A stretch of 64,000 nt of DNA, from assembly GCF_029531655.1 (NCBI RefSeq), contig NZ_JANRMI010000002.1:1-64000 (forward strand). The letters are read 5' to 3'. Source of the stretch: Bdellovibrio svalbardensis (lineage in GTDB: Bacteria > Bdellovibrionota > Bdellovibrionia > Bdellovibrionales > Bdellovibrionaceae). Under the pieces are notes generated by a model. That model worked only from the letters and a program-made list of their open reading frames with translations, did no database searches and was not told where the DNA came from. Made by a program: the position numbers and the translations under genes. Of this stretch, positions 55,324-63,993 are shown piece after piece (position 1 is the first letter of the stretch; each line of letters opens with the position of its first letter).

Positions 55324-55473
55324 AGGTACGGACACACTTTTGGTGTCGCTCGTGCGTTACTAAATAATGAATAAAAAAAAGGTCGGTGATGAGCCGACCT
55401 TTTTTATTTGATAAACGAGAGAGAGATACTTTTTTCATGACGCAGTTGCGACACCAAAAGTGTGTCCGTACCT
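55324..55473. mobile_element. 150-bp mini-element with perfect terminal inverted repeats, copy 2
   Basis: Ends 55324-55349 and 55448-55473 are perfect 26-bp inverted repeats starting AGGTACGGACACAC. Relative to copy 1 a base changed in both arms (CTTATGG to CTTTTGG, mirrored on the right), keeping the pairing. The centre is the same terminator, GGTCGGT-GATGA-GCCGACC. Again between two convergent genes, adjoining their stops. Confidence 0.8.
55381..55405. terminator. Bidirectional terminator inside mini-element copy 2
   Basis: GGTCGGT-GATGA-GCCGACC, A8 before and T6 after; the last base pair is G-T, elsewhere as copy 1. Confidence 0.9.
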
Positions 55474-56023
55474 ATTTCGCAACAGCTTCTTTTGTTGGGA
55501 ACAGATAAGTGGTCGTCATGGCATTTTTCTCTGTGATGGAGTGGATCTCGTAGATCTCGATCAAGGCGCCATCTTGTTGAAGTTTGTTTTCCTTCATGAA
55601 CTCATTCACGCGAGGATAAACTTTCAATGGTCCAATGCCAGGGGAGCCCGTGAAGGTTGCGATCACGTATTTCTTCGCAGCAAACTCGCCAGTCTTGAAA
55701 TCTTCTGGCAAATTCTTAGGGTATTCGTCAACGATACAGCCGGCTTTTGCGCGCAGGCGAGCTTCTTCAGTTACTTGTGGATCGTCCATGTACTCGCCGA
55801 ACGTTCTGCCGCAAGGCTTGCCTTCCTTAACGAAGAACTTTTCCACAACTTCGATGTCTTTGTTCATCTTGTGGTAAGGACCGATGTGATCGATGTAAAC
55901 GATCTTGAAGGGACCTTGTTCACCTTGAGTGATATCAACGCCTTTAAAAGCGCCAAGATAAGTTGAAAGATAAACGCCAAAGGCGATGATAGCGGCAAGA
56001 ACAAATACCAATACGTATTTCAT
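55472..56023 (-). CDS. GyrI-like small-molecule-binding protein, membrane-anchored
   Basis: 183 residues. One N-terminal membrane helix (about 3-22, YVLVFVLAAIIAFGVYLS) and a GyrI/AraC effector-binding-like domain: FKIVYIDHIGPYHKMNKDIEVV and GPLKVYPRVNEFMKENKL ... ALIEIYEI. I start it at the ATG at 56023 after AAATGGAAGTAAA; upstream ATGs lie inside the thioredoxin gene. It touches that gene (1-bp spacing) and is last of the nadC operon. Ligand unknown. Confidence 0.85.
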   Translation of the reverse strand: MKYVLVFVLAAIIAFGVYLSTYLGAFKGVDITQGEQGPFKIVYIDHIGPYHKMNKDIEVVEKFFVKEGKPCGRTFGEYMDDPQVTEEARLRAKAGCIVDEYPKNLPEDFKTGEFAAKKYVIATFTGSPGIGPLKVYPRVNEFMKENKLQQDGALIEIYEIHSITEKNAMTTTYLFPTKEAVAK

Positions 56024-56024
56024 T

Positions 56025-56573
56025 TTACTTCCATTTAATAGAGCAGCCCATTGAGGCTGTCTGGTCTTCAGACACTGTTTGGCCCTTGAGAAGGGTTTGT
56101 ACAGCATCGTACAATTCTCTTTTAGTAACACGAGCGGCATCTTTCCATGAGTCATCAAGACGTCCGCGATAAACTAATTTCAAAGCTCCATCGTACACAA
56201 AGTAGTCTGGAGTGCAGACTGCGCCAAAAGCATGGGCCACAGTTTGCGATTCATCATGCAAGTAGGTGAACGGGTAGTTCATTTCTTTCGCACGTTTTTG
56301 CAAATTCTCGAAGGAATCTTCAGGATGATCGGCAGCATCGTTAGAACAGATTGCCACCACATTGACGCCATCTTTTTTAAGATCGGCACCAAGCGCTATC
56401 AAGCGCGATTCAATAGCTTGAACATAAGGGCAGTGATTGCAGATGAACATCACCACCAAAGGCTTCCCATTTGAGAAATCCTTAAGACTGTAATTCTTCC
56501 CATCGACTGCAGGCAGAGTGAAGTCAGGACATTTGTTTCCCAGTTCAGGAAATGGAGTGAATGTCAGTGCCAT
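56025..56573 (-). CDS. Thioredoxin-like AhpC/TSA family protein
   Basis: 182 residues, cytoplasmic. Typical of alkyl-hydroperoxide/redoxin proteins: FTPFPELGNKCPDFTLPAVDGKNYSLKDF and redox pair CNHC (C45 and C48) in MFICNHCPY. CxxC rather than a single peroxidatic Cys suggests a thiol-disulphide oxidoreductase. The ATG follows CGGAGG. It is in the operon after the biotin ligase. Confidence 0.88.
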   Translation of the reverse strand: MALTFTPFPELGNKCPDFTLPAVDGKNYSLKDFSNGKPLVVMFICNHCPYVQAIESRLIALGADLKKDGVNVVAICSNDAADHPEDSFENLQKRAKEMNYPFTYLHDESQTVAHAFGAVCTPDYFVYDGALKLVYRGRLDDSWKDAARVTKRELYDAVQTLLKGQTVSEDQTASMGCSIKWK

Positions 56574-56586
56574 CGGAAACCTCCGT

Positions 56587-57336
56587 CTACAAGCTCATCC
56601 AGTTGATTTTTTTAGTCGCTGTGAACAAGCTGCCATCGGCTTGCATTCCTGTGTAGATTTCTTCCAGCAAAGGATGCAAATTCAAAGCTGTCAGCAAAGA
56701 TAGTTGATCTGTAGGGCTCAAAGGCTCTTCGCAATAGGAAACGGCGATCGTCAATTCAAACAACAAGCGATCCAAGAATGCAGTGTAGTCTTGACCCAAT
56801 AGAGGAGCACCTGGTGGCAGCTCTTCAATCAAGCTTGTTGCCGTTTCCACAGATTCTGGAGAAGACGTGACGTTGAGACCCAGTCCAATGATCAAACGCA
56901 CTTCATCGCCTTGGATGACATTCTCAACCAGGATGCCCGCGATTTTTTTATCGCCGATATAAATATCGTTGGGGGCTTTTAAATTCCAAGCAAGGAAGGG
57001 CCACGTTGAAGAGCAGGCTCTGTAAACTGCCAACCCCACCAAACAAGAAGTGGTCGGTTGAGGCTTTGTCGCCAAAAGATAGGACCATGAGCTCAACAAT
57101 GAACTTCCTGGGCGGCTGTCTGTCCAAGTATGAGTGCCACGACCGCGACCCGCAGTTTGGTGGTCTGTGAGATAGAGACATAGAGATTCCGCTAGAAGCT
57201 CTTCTTCGAAGGCTTCTTCTTTGGCCAGATTATTGGTGCTGTCTACTTGTGGTTGGTAGGTCACAAAGACATGATTGTTCTCCGCCCACTGCGAAGTCAC
57301 TTTACCAATTTTGATATCTGCTAAAGGCGTTTCCAC
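56587..57336 (-). CDS. birA: Biotin-[acetyl-CoA-carboxylase] ligase, catalytic domain only
   Basis: 249 residues. The biotinyl-lipoyl ligase core is visible: DHQTAGRGRGTHTWTD (the GRGR motif) and KAPNDIYIGDKKIAGILVE. There is no N-terminal helix-turn-helix, so it cannot double as a repressor as in E. coli. The GTG start shares one base with the nadC stop (TAGTG) and has GGGAGG upstream, pointing to coupling. It attaches biotin to carboxylases. Confidence 0.9.
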   Translation of the reverse strand: METPLADIKIGKVTSQWAENNHVFVTYQPQVDSTNNLAKEEAFEEELLAESLCLYLTDHQTAGRGRGTHTWTDSRPGSSLLSSWSYLLATKPQPTTSCLVGLAVYRACSSTWPFLAWNLKAPNDIYIGDKKIAGILVENVIQGDEVRLIIGLGLNVTSSPESVETATSLIEELPPGAPLLGQDYTAFLDRLLFELTIAVSYCEEPLSPTDQLSLLTALNLHPLLEEIYTGMQADGSLFTATKKINWMSL

Positions 57337-58160
57337 TATTCCTCCCAGGCGAACACAAGACTGACGTCAGCCACGGGTGCTGAGTGAGTTAACGCACCCA
57401 CTGAGATATAGGTCACACCCAACTGCGCCACAGAGTGCACGCGATCCAAGTTCATATTGCCGCTGGCTTCAGTGACCACGCCCTCAGGAATGATCGCCAA
57501 GGCTTGCTTCAACATGTCGTTGTTCATGTTATCCAAAAGGAGGTGAGTTGCATTCAATTCAATGGCTTCTTTGACTTCTGCCAAAGTGCGAGTTTCCACT
57601 TCAATTGGCAAATTGCTATGTTCACGCACGCGAGTCACAGCCGCTTTCAGGCCGCCGGCCAAGGCGATATGATTGTCTTTGATCAAGATCGCCGTGCTGA
57701 GATTCATGCGGTGATTGACACCGCCGCCGTGAACAACAGCGCGCTTTTCAAGATCGCGGAAGCCGGGAGTTGTTTTACGAGTGTCGAGAATTTTGGTTTT
57801 TGTGCCTTCCATTTTTTTGACAAAGCGACGAGTGAGAGTCGCGATACCAGAAAGATGGCCCAGGAAATTCAAAGCCACGCGTTCAGCTTTCAAGATTTGC
57901 ACAAGATCGCCTTCGATCGTGCAGATGATTTGACCGTTCAAGATCTCATCGCCTTCTTCGAAGTGCCATTTCACGCGAGAGTTTGGCTCAAGCAATTGCA
58001 TGGTTTGTTCAAATGCAGCGGCACCTGAAAGAACGATGTCTTCCTTGGCTTTTAAGCGGGCGCGGCCAGAGCGAGGTTTTAGCGCCAAAGATTCAGTAGT
58101 GACGTCACCATGTGGCATGTCTTCTTTGATAGCGGCGCGAATAAGATCAATTAAATTCAT
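57336..58160 (-). CDS. nadC: Nicotinate-nucleotide pyrophosphorylase (quinolinate phosphoribosyltransferase)
   Basis: 274 residues of the NAD pathway, converting quinolinate and PRPP to nicotinate mononucleotide. TRKTTPGFRDLEKRAVVHGGGVNHRMNLSTAILIKDNH contains the conserved phosphoribosyl-transfer residues, and EASGNMNLDRVHSVAQLGVTYISVGALTHSAP the C-terminal motif. Length is typical. First gene of a four-gene unit with biotin ligase, thioredoxin and GyrI-like genes. Confidence 0.95.
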   Translation of the reverse strand: MNLIDLIRAAIKEDMPHGDVTTESLALKPRSGRARLKAKEDIVLSGAAAFEQTMQLLEPNSRVKWHFEEGDEILNGQIICTIEGDLVQILKAERVALNFLGHLSGIATLTRRFVKKMEGTKTKILDTRKTTPGFRDLEKRAVVHGGGVNHRMNLSTAILIKDNHIALAGGLKAAVTRVREHSNLPIEVETRTLAEVKEAIELNATHLLLDNMNNDMLKQALAIIPEGVVTEASGNMNLDRVHSVAQLGVTYISVGALTHSAPVADVSLVFAWEE

Positions 58161-58178
58161 TTAGGACCTCTGGTCTGC

Positions 58179-58197
58179 ACTCCGACTTCGTCGGAGT
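58179..58197. repeat. 19-bp palindrome, copy of dispersed family
   Basis: ACTCCGAC-TTC-GTCGGAGT, perfect arms, in the gap between the RomR-like gene and nadC. Confidence 0.7.
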
Positions 58198-58227
58198 AGT
58201 TTGCTGACGCGAGAGGCGGCGACAGCC

Positions 58228-59397
58228 TTAGATAGATTTATCTGTGTCGCGAAGGATTTTGTTAATCTCTTCACGCACGATGCGTTCTGCGATCTCGGGA
58301 ATGACTTTCCAGCAAATGGCTTCGATCATTTCGCGAGCTTCCTCTCGAACAATCTTTTCCATCATATCGGCTTTCATGTCACCTTGAGATTGAGTATTGG
58401 GCTGAGCAGCAGAAGGACCCTTCTTGAGGGATTCCATCATTTGATCTTTAACTGATTTAGAGACAGTAGAAACCAAAGCCTGGGCAGACACAGGTTGAGC
58501 TGTTCTTGGTGTCGCTGCTCTTTGACCTTGCGCTACAGCGGACTCGCTTGCCGGAGCTTTAGCAGCAGGGGCAGGCTTCGTTGCAGAGGGCTTCTGAGTC
58601 AAATCCGGTCCCATGGCTTCGTTTTCGTGGAAGCTCACTTCCTCGAAATCGCCTGAGACCTCAAAGTGCGCATTCGCAAGATCATCATCTTGCGGAATCA
58701 CAAATTTAGAAGCGAAGTCTGAGCTTTCAGCTTCTGGGATATTGATTTTGAATTTTGTTAAGTCTTGATGAGCCCAGCCACCTTCATCATGCTCTTCTTC
58801 CGCTTTCGGAGAAGTCAGTGGGACGGCAGAAAACTCTTCATCGGGAAGTTCCAAAGGATTGACGTCTTCATCCTCAATAACTGGGATGGCATCAAATCCA
58901 GCAGCGCTATCCTCTGGAATAGCATAAATTCCAGACTCTGTGTTCACTGCAGGAATTGCTTCAGCCGGCGTTTCTTCAAAGTCAGGCATATCCGGAAAGC
59001 TCAAGAAGCTGCTAACAGGGTTGGTGCTGGCTTTTTTAACAAGAGTATTTACAAGATTGCGCAAGTGATCCGCATCGAAAGGCTTTTCAAGGCGGCCATT
59101 GGCTCCAGATTGGGTGATTTTGCTTTCATCGACTTCCATGAAACCACTCCACATCAAAACGACGGGAATGTTGGCTGTTTCAGGGTCATTTTTTAATTCA
59201 AAAGAAACTTCATAGCCGTTCTTTTTGGCAAGAAGCACATCGGCAAACACAATATCTGGTTTGAAACTTTTCGCGACACCAAGCACGTCCAAGCCCACAG
59301 GCACAGACTTCACATCGACTGCGAAATCTGACAAAGCCAGTTGCATGACCTTTTTAATTGTGGAACTCTCATCTGCTAGCAAGACGCGTAAAGCCAT
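58228..59397 (-). CDS. RomR-like response regulator
   Basis: 389 residues. A receiver domain (1-122) with phospho-acceptor D53 (VFADVLLAKKNGYE) and a Lys in EKPF near 103; a long Pro/Ala/Glu-rich disordered region (125-345); and a C-terminal helix (REMIEAICWKVIPEIAER, then VREEI) that matches the tail of myxobacterial RomR, which places MglA at the cell pole. Bdellovibrio RomR marks the invasive pole and interacts with MglA. The tail is also shared by a few other regulators, so identity is probable, not certain. The ATG has no strong ribosome site. No output DNA-binding domain is present. Confidence 0.72.
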   Translation of the reverse strand: MALRVLLADESSTIKKVMQLALSDFAVDVKSVPVGLDVLGVAKSFKPDIVFADVLLAKKNGYEVSFELKNDPETANIPVVLMWSGFMEVDESKITQSGANGRLEKPFDADHLRNLVNTLVKKASTNPVSSFLSFPDMPDFEETPAEAIPAVNTESGIYAIPEDSAAGFDAIPVIEDEDVNPLELPDEEFSAVPLTSPKAEEEHDEGGWAHQDLTKFKINIPEAESSDFASKFVIPQDDDLANAHFEVSGDFEEVSFHENEAMGPDLTQKPSATKPAPAAKAPASESAVAQGQRAATPRTAQPVSAQALVSTVSKSVKDQMMESLKKGPSAAQPNTQSQGDMKADMMEKIVREEAREMIEAICWKVIPEIAERIVREEINKILRDTDKSI

Positions 59398-59446
59398 AAG
59401 GAAAGTTAAATAGTATTTTCACATTGAGTCAAGACATAATACCAGT

Positions 59447-60526
59447 ATGAACCGCATCGACCGTTACACATCATGGCTTTTTTGGGGCTACTTCATTGGT
59501 GGCCTTTTGGTTTTCTTGACGCTTTTCACAGCAGTGGATGCAATGTCGACGCTGGCTTCGTACAAGGCCGTAACCCCTGAGACTCTCTTTAATTATTATA
59601 TCTACTCATTCCCAGAAATCATTCAGAAGCTTTTGCCCGTCGCCTGTTTGATGGGCACAATTCTGACCCTCACGAATTTGAATAAAGCCAATGAACTCGT
59701 AGCGTTATTTGCCAGCGGAATGAGCCTTTTGCGCATTTCGACGCCCATCCTGGCGTGGGTGATTTTGTTATCAGGCTTGGGGTACATGGCAGGGGATCGC
59801 ATTGTTCCGACGGCGATCAAGCAAAAGAATTATATCTTTTATTATGATATCAAAAAAGAGCCGCATCGCTTTTCAACGGTGAAAACTAATAAGATTTGGT
59901 ACCGCACCAAAGACGCTATTTTTAATATCAAAACTTTGAGCGCCAAAGGTGATAAGGCTCAAGGCCTCACAATGTACTTCTTCAATGACAATTGGGATCT
60001 AGTGCAGATGATGACTGCCCATGACGTTGAAATTAAAGGCAGCCAATGGCTACTGCAAAATGGAACTGTCACGGTCTTTAGCAAGGACTCCAGCTTCCCT
60101 CTGACCAGTCAGTTTAAGAATAAAAGCATCGTGATGGCGGAAGATTCCAAGGATCTGCAGAGCGCCGGTCAAACAGCCAATATGATGACGCAAAAGGAAT
60201 TGGAGCACTTCATCAATAAGAACAAGGACGCGGGTTTGGACACGGTGGCCTATGAAGTAGATTATCATTCCAAAATCAGTTTCGCCTTTGCTGGCCTGGT
60301 CATGTGTCTTTTAGGCATCCCTTTTAGCGTTGGCAGAGCCCGTTCTGGCGGGACGATGCTAAACGTGGGTATTTGCCTGGGGCTGGTTTTTGCTTACTAC
60401 GTCCTCTATTCGTCGGGAATCACTCTCGGGCAGCATGGAACCTTGCCTCCGTTGGTGGCAGCTTGGGCCCCGAATTTGTTAATGGGGCTCTTGGCCTTGG
60501 TCCTTCTCAAACGTCTAAAACGCTGA
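59447..60526 (+). CDS. lptG: LPS export permease LptG/LptF family
   Basis: 359 residues. Six helices with a large periplasmic beta domain between helices 3 and 4 (about 115-260), the YjgP/YjgQ plan. MNRIDRYTSWLFWGYFIGGLLVFLTLFT and the final LLSAW-like block match. LptG and LptF pair with LptBC to lift LPS from the inner membrane; only one permease is here, so I cannot tell F from G with certainty. Starts 49 bp from the divergent RomR-like gene. Confidence 0.85.
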   Translation: MNRIDRYTSWLFWGYFIGGLLVFLTLFTAVDAMSTLASYKAVTPETLFNYYIYSFPEIIQKLLPVACLMGTILTLTNLNKANELVALFASGMSLLRISTPILAWVILLSGLGYMAGDRIVPTAIKQKNYIFYYDIKKEPHRFSTVKTNKIWYRTKDAIFNIKTLSAKGDKAQGLTMYFFNDNWDLVQMMTAHDVEIKGSQWLLQNGTVTVFSKDSSFPLTSQFKNKSIVMAEDSKDLQSAGQTANMMTQKELEHFINKNKDAGLDTVAYEVDYHSKISFAFAGLVMCLLGIPFSVGRARSGGTMLNVGICLGLVFAYYVLYSSGITLGQHGTLPPLVAAWAPNLLMGLLALVLLKRLKR

Positions 60527-60554
60527 TATGATGGGGCCTTCTTTGGAGGTCCTT

Positions 60555-61172
60555 ATGATCATGAAAATCCTCACATTCCCTGACCCACGTCTTCGCGAAG
60601 TTTCGAAGAAAGTGGAAACGTTTGGCCCGCATTTACAAAAGCTGGCCGATGACATGATCGAAACAATGTACGATGCCCATGGTATCGGTTTGGCGGCCCC
60701 GCAAGTGGGGGAGTTGATTCGTATGGTGGTTATCGACACTCGTCCTAAGGACGACAAAGGTCGCCGCTATAAAGATGAAGAGATGTCTGAGCTGGAAGCT
60801 TCTGTGAAGCAACCGTTGATTCTGATCAATCCTGAAATCGTTAAAGGCGAAGGCAAGACGACCTATGATGAAGGTTGTTTGTCAGTACCTGGTTATTTCG
60901 AAACTGTTGAGCGCAATGTTGTCGTTGAGTTGAAAGCTTTTGACGTGAACGGCAAAGAATTCCGCGTAAAATCAGACGGTCTTCTTGGCATTTGCATGCA
61001 ACACGAATTGGATCATTTGGAAGGAACTTTGTTCATTGACCATTTAAGCTTCGTGAAGAGCAACAAAATCAAAAATCAAATTAAGAAACACGGCTATCCA
61101 CCTAAGAAAACCGAAGAAGGTGAAGAGGGTGAAAAATCCAAATCATCTGATTCAGAAAAGTTGGAAGTGTGA
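60555..61172 (+). CDS. def: Peptide deformylase
   Basis: 205 residues. Metal and active-site motifs GIGLAAPQVG (43-52), EGCLSVPG (106-113, Cys108) and QHELDHLEG (149-157, His150 and His154, Glu151). It removes the formyl group from nascent proteins. I start it at the ATG at 60555, preceded by TTTGGAGGTCC. The C-terminus is an extra Lys/Glu/Ser-rich tail (KKTEEGEEGEKSKSSDSEK). Overlaps fmt by 4 bases (GTGA). Confidence 0.96.
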   Translation: MIMKILTFPDPRLREVSKKVETFGPHLQKLADDMIETMYDAHGIGLAAPQVGELIRMVVIDTRPKDDKGRRYKDEEMSELEASVKQPLILINPEIVKGEGKTTYDEGCLSVPGYFETVERNVVVELKAFDVNGKEFRVKSDGLLGICMQHELDHLEGTLFIDHLSFVKSNKIKNQIKKHGYPPKKTEEGEEGEKSKSSDSEKLEV

Positions 61173-62116
61173 GTAAGGTCCGCGTCTGCTTTCTGGGAAC
61201 CCCAGAATTTGCTGTTACATCTTTGAAGGCCCTTCTTGCAGACGAACACTTTGAAGTGGTCGGCGTTGTCACTCAACCGGATCGTCCTGCGGGAAGAAAG
61301 CTTCAGCTGACTCCCAGTCCGGTGAAACAACTGGCTCAAGCACATAATTTAAAAGTATTAGCTCCAGAGTCCTTAAGAAAAGATCCGTCCATGTTGCAAG
61401 AGATTCGCACATGGGGAGCCGAAGTTGCCGTCGTTGTGGCCTTTGGACAAATCCTCACGCAAGAATTCCTGGATGCCTTCCGCTTTGGCTGTGTAAATGT
61501 GCACGGTTCGGTGTTGCCACGTTGGCGTGGTGCCGCGCCCATTCAGCGCGCGATCGAGGCGGGTGATGTCGAATCTGGCGTGACCCTGCAGAAGATGGTT
61601 AAGAAATTAGATGCCGGTGATATCATCGGCATTCGCAAAGTCAAAATCACTCCCGAGATGAACGCCTTGGACCTTCATGATCGTTTGGCAGTTCTCGGTG
61701 CGGAACTACTTAAAGTGGAATTGATGGATTATGTGCGCGGAAATCTGGCGCCGATTCCTCAAGATGAATCTCAGGTGACGATTGCGCCTAAGATTGAAAA
61801 ACATGAATCGCAAATCGATTGGTCGACATCGGCCAAGGCGATTGACGGAAAAATCCGTGGCTTCGTTTATGGCCCGGGCACTTATACTTTATTGCAAGGT
61901 AAGAAACTGAAACTCCATAAGGCGACCCCAGTTTCTGGAGCGGTCACGGTGGAGCCTGGAACAGTAACCTCCGTGCATCCGGATTATTTCTCAGTGGCGA
62001 CCGGCGATGGCATTTTGAAAATTTATGAATTGCAGCCAGAGTCTCGCACGCGCATGTCGGTTGTTGATTTCCTAAAAGGTCACAATCTGAAAGTGGGAGA
62101 CAAAGTCGGTGTCTAA
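61169..62116 (+). CDS. fmt: Methionyl-tRNA formyltransferase
   Basis: 315 residues. VNVHGSVLPRWRGAAPIQRAIEAGD holds the catalytic Asn-His pair, LDAGDII the Asp, and the C-terminal OB-like domain follows. It formylates initiator Met-tRNA, the step reversed after translation by the def product, so the coupled pair is functional as well as physical. GTG start. Confidence 0.97.
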   Translation: MSKVRVCFLGTPEFAVTSLKALLADEHFEVVGVVTQPDRPAGRKLQLTPSPVKQLAQAHNLKVLAPESLRKDPSMLQEIRTWGAEVAVVVAFGQILTQEFLDAFRFGCVNVHGSVLPRWRGAAPIQRAIEAGDVESGVTLQKMVKKLDAGDIIGIRKVKITPEMNALDLHDRLAVLGAELLKVELMDYVRGNLAPIPQDESQVTIAPKIEKHESQIDWSTSAKAIDGKIRGFVYGPGTYTLLQGKKLKLHKATPVSGAVTVEPGTVTSVHPDYFSVATGDGILKIYELQPESRTRMSVVDFLKGHNLKVGDKVGV

Positions 62117-62768
62117 GAAAATGCCAACTAAAAAACTGGTTGCTCCCTCTATTTTAAGTGCGGACTTTGCAAATCTTGAAAAAGAGATCAAAGCAGTTAC
62201 AGAGGCTGGAGCCGACTGGATTCATGTCGACGTGATGGATGGACATTTTGTTCCCAATATCACGATTGGTATTCCGGTGGTGAAGTCTTTAAAAAAGGTT
62301 TCATCGATTCCTTTGGACGTGCATTTGATGATTGAAGAGCCTGAAAAATACATTGAGCAATTTGTAAAAGCGGGTAGTGATTATTTGACGATTCATGTGG
62401 AGTCGACCAAAGATCCTGCGGCAGTATTAAAGCAAATTCGTGCTTTGGGGGCTAAGGCGGGAATCACTTTGCGTCCTCGCACGGCGGTTTCTGAAGTTCT
62501 TCCTTTGTTGCCATTGTGCGATTTGGTTTTGGTGATGACGGTGGAGCCAGGTTTTGGCGGGCAGTCTTTCATGCATGATCAGATCGCGAAAATTTCAGCT
62601 CTTCGTTCTGAAATCGAAAAGCATCAATTGAATTGCTTGATTGAAGTGGATGGCGGGATCAATGCGGAAACAGCAAAGCTTTGCCACGAAGCCGATGTGT
62701 TCGTGGCGGGAAGTTTTGTTTTCGGCAAGGACTACAAGAAAGCCATCGTCGAATTAAAAGAAGGCTGA
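62109..62768 (+). CDS. rpe: Ribulose-phosphate 3-epimerase
   Basis: 219 residues of the pentose phosphate pathway, interconverting ribulose-5-phosphate and xylulose-5-phosphate. Motifs VAPSILSADFANL, HVDVMDGHFVPNITIG, DVHLMI, MTVEPGFGGQSF and EVDGGIN are all intact. GTG start overlapping fmt by 8 bases. Its 3' end overlaps the convergent NUDIX gene by 37 bases. Confidence 0.96.
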   Translation: MSKKMPTKKLVAPSILSADFANLEKEIKAVTEAGADWIHVDVMDGHFVPNITIGIPVVKSLKKVSSIPLDVHLMIEEPEKYIEQFVKAGSDYLTIHVESTKDPAAVLKQIRALGAKAGITLRPRTAVSEVLPLLPLCDLVLVMTVEPGFGGQSFMHDQIAKISALRSEIEKHQLNCLIEVDGGINAETAKLCHEADVFVAGSFVFGKDYKKAIVELKEG

Positions 62769-63244
62769 TTGCCATTTTCCAAATACACAATCGATTTTCC
62801 ATCTTGAAGTGCCAGTAAGGCACTCTCAAGTCTGCGTGCGGCCGCAACGGTAAGCATTGAAATGGCCTTTTCAATATCGACAAATTTGAAGTCTTTGTAG
62901 TCAGTCGAGATTTTGATTTGCTGGACCTGATGTTCGGTCAGTTCTTTGACCTCGAATAAGAATTGAAGGTATTCGCCTTTGACGTCTCGATTGGGAATAT
63001 AGTCCACCGCGATCAGTTGCAGGGGGTCAATTTTTAAGTTCAGTTGCTCTTTAATTTCACGATGAAGGGCCTCGAGCGGGGATTCTTCGGCTTCTACAGT
63101 GCCTCCAGGAAGGAGCCACTCAGAACTATATACAGGCTGCATGATCAGGATCTGGCTTCTATAGAAAATCAGGGCTCCTGAACCCACTCGCTTGCGAGGC
63201 AGAGAGGCATAGTATTCACTGTCATTGTCATACGGATGCTCCAT
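62732..63244 (-). CDS. NUDIX hydrolase-like protein with altered box
   Basis: 170 residues. The box reads GGTVEAEESPLEALHREIKE followed by QLNL (about 48-71). The consensus GX5EX7REUXEEXGU is kept except that the second Glu of the EE pair is Gln and the late Gly is Asn, which could weaken metal binding. NUDIX enzymes cleave nucleoside diphosphate derivatives. A strong AAGGAGG precedes the ATG. Its stop lies inside rpe. Confidence 0.8.
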   Translation of the reverse strand: MEHPYDNDSEYYASLPRKRVGSGALIFYRSQILIMQPVYSSEWLLPGGTVEAEESPLEALHREIKEQLNLKIDPLQLIAVDYIPNRDVKGEYLQFLFEVKELTEHQVQQIKISTDYKDFKFVDIEKAISMLTVAAARRLESALLALQDGKSIVYLENGNQPSFNSTMAFL

Positions 63245-63399
63245 AAATACCTCCTTGTATTCGAGACCAAGGGCTACCTAGCCAGTGAGCCAATTTGCTT
63301 CGTCATTTGCCTTCTATTGTTTGACGATTGCCATGCTCCTATTCAGAATTGTAAAGGAATCTGAACAGCTTTTGGGTTACAAAAGGAGAAACAATTTTT

Positions 63400-63936
63400 A
63401 TGAACAAGTTATTAATCTCTCTGGCTCTTATTCTTGGGTTTTCTGGTGTTGCACACGCGAACATCATGATCGAGCCGTATCTTGGTTACGAAACTGGAAA
63501 GAATACCGATCCAGATGGAAAAACCAGCGGTACTGTTATTGGCGGCCGCTTGGCTTACAAGGCTCCTGTTATGTTTTGGGCGGGTTTAGATGGTGCTTTT
63601 GAAACGGGTACAAATAAACCGGATTCAAATGCGCTCACTAACTCTGATTTTAAGCGTACAACTCTTTACGCAGTTGTAGGTGTTGATTTGCCAATTTTGT
63701 TCAGAGTGTGGGCTGGTTATGGCTTCTCTGATGAACTAAAGCTTGAAACGACTCCTTCAATGAAGGGCACTGGAACCAATTACAAATTTGGTTTGGGTTT
63801 CACGGCATTGCCATTTGTTTCTTTGAACGCTGAGTACATCAAAGGCAAACTCACTGGCGGCGACATTCATGACAACTTCCCTGACGCTCAAAACGAATCA
63901 GTGGTGCTGTCAGTCTCTTTGCCACTCGTTTTCTAG
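63400..63936 (+). CDS. Outer-membrane beta-barrel protein
   Basis: 178 residues. Signal peptide (1-20, ending AHA), then alternating strands with aromatic ends (MIEPYLGYETGK, LAYKAPVMFWAGLDGAFETG, FLSLNAEYIKGKL) and a terminal LSLPLVF, as in small eight-stranded barrels. The ATG follows AAAAGGAGAAACA. Highly expressed-looking codon use. Function unassigned; a strong terminator follows. Confidence 0.85.
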   Translation: MNKLLISLALILGFSGVAHANIMIEPYLGYETGKNTDPDGKTSGTVIGGRLAYKAPVMFWAGLDGAFETGTNKPDSNALTNSDFKRTTLYAVVGVDLPILFRVWAGYGFSDELKLETTPSMKGTGTNYKFGLGFTALPFVSLNAEYIKGKLTGGDIHDNFPDAQNESVVLSVSLPLVF

Positions 63937-63965
63937 TCCAAAACTAATAAATTGCGATCACCAAC

Positions 63966-63993
63966 AAAGGGAAGGCCCAAAAGCCTTCCCTTT
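63966..63993 (+). terminator. Terminator of the barrel protein gene
   Basis: AAAGGGAAGGC / GCCTTCCCTTT stem around CCAAAA, 30 bp past the stop. Confidence 0.85.
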
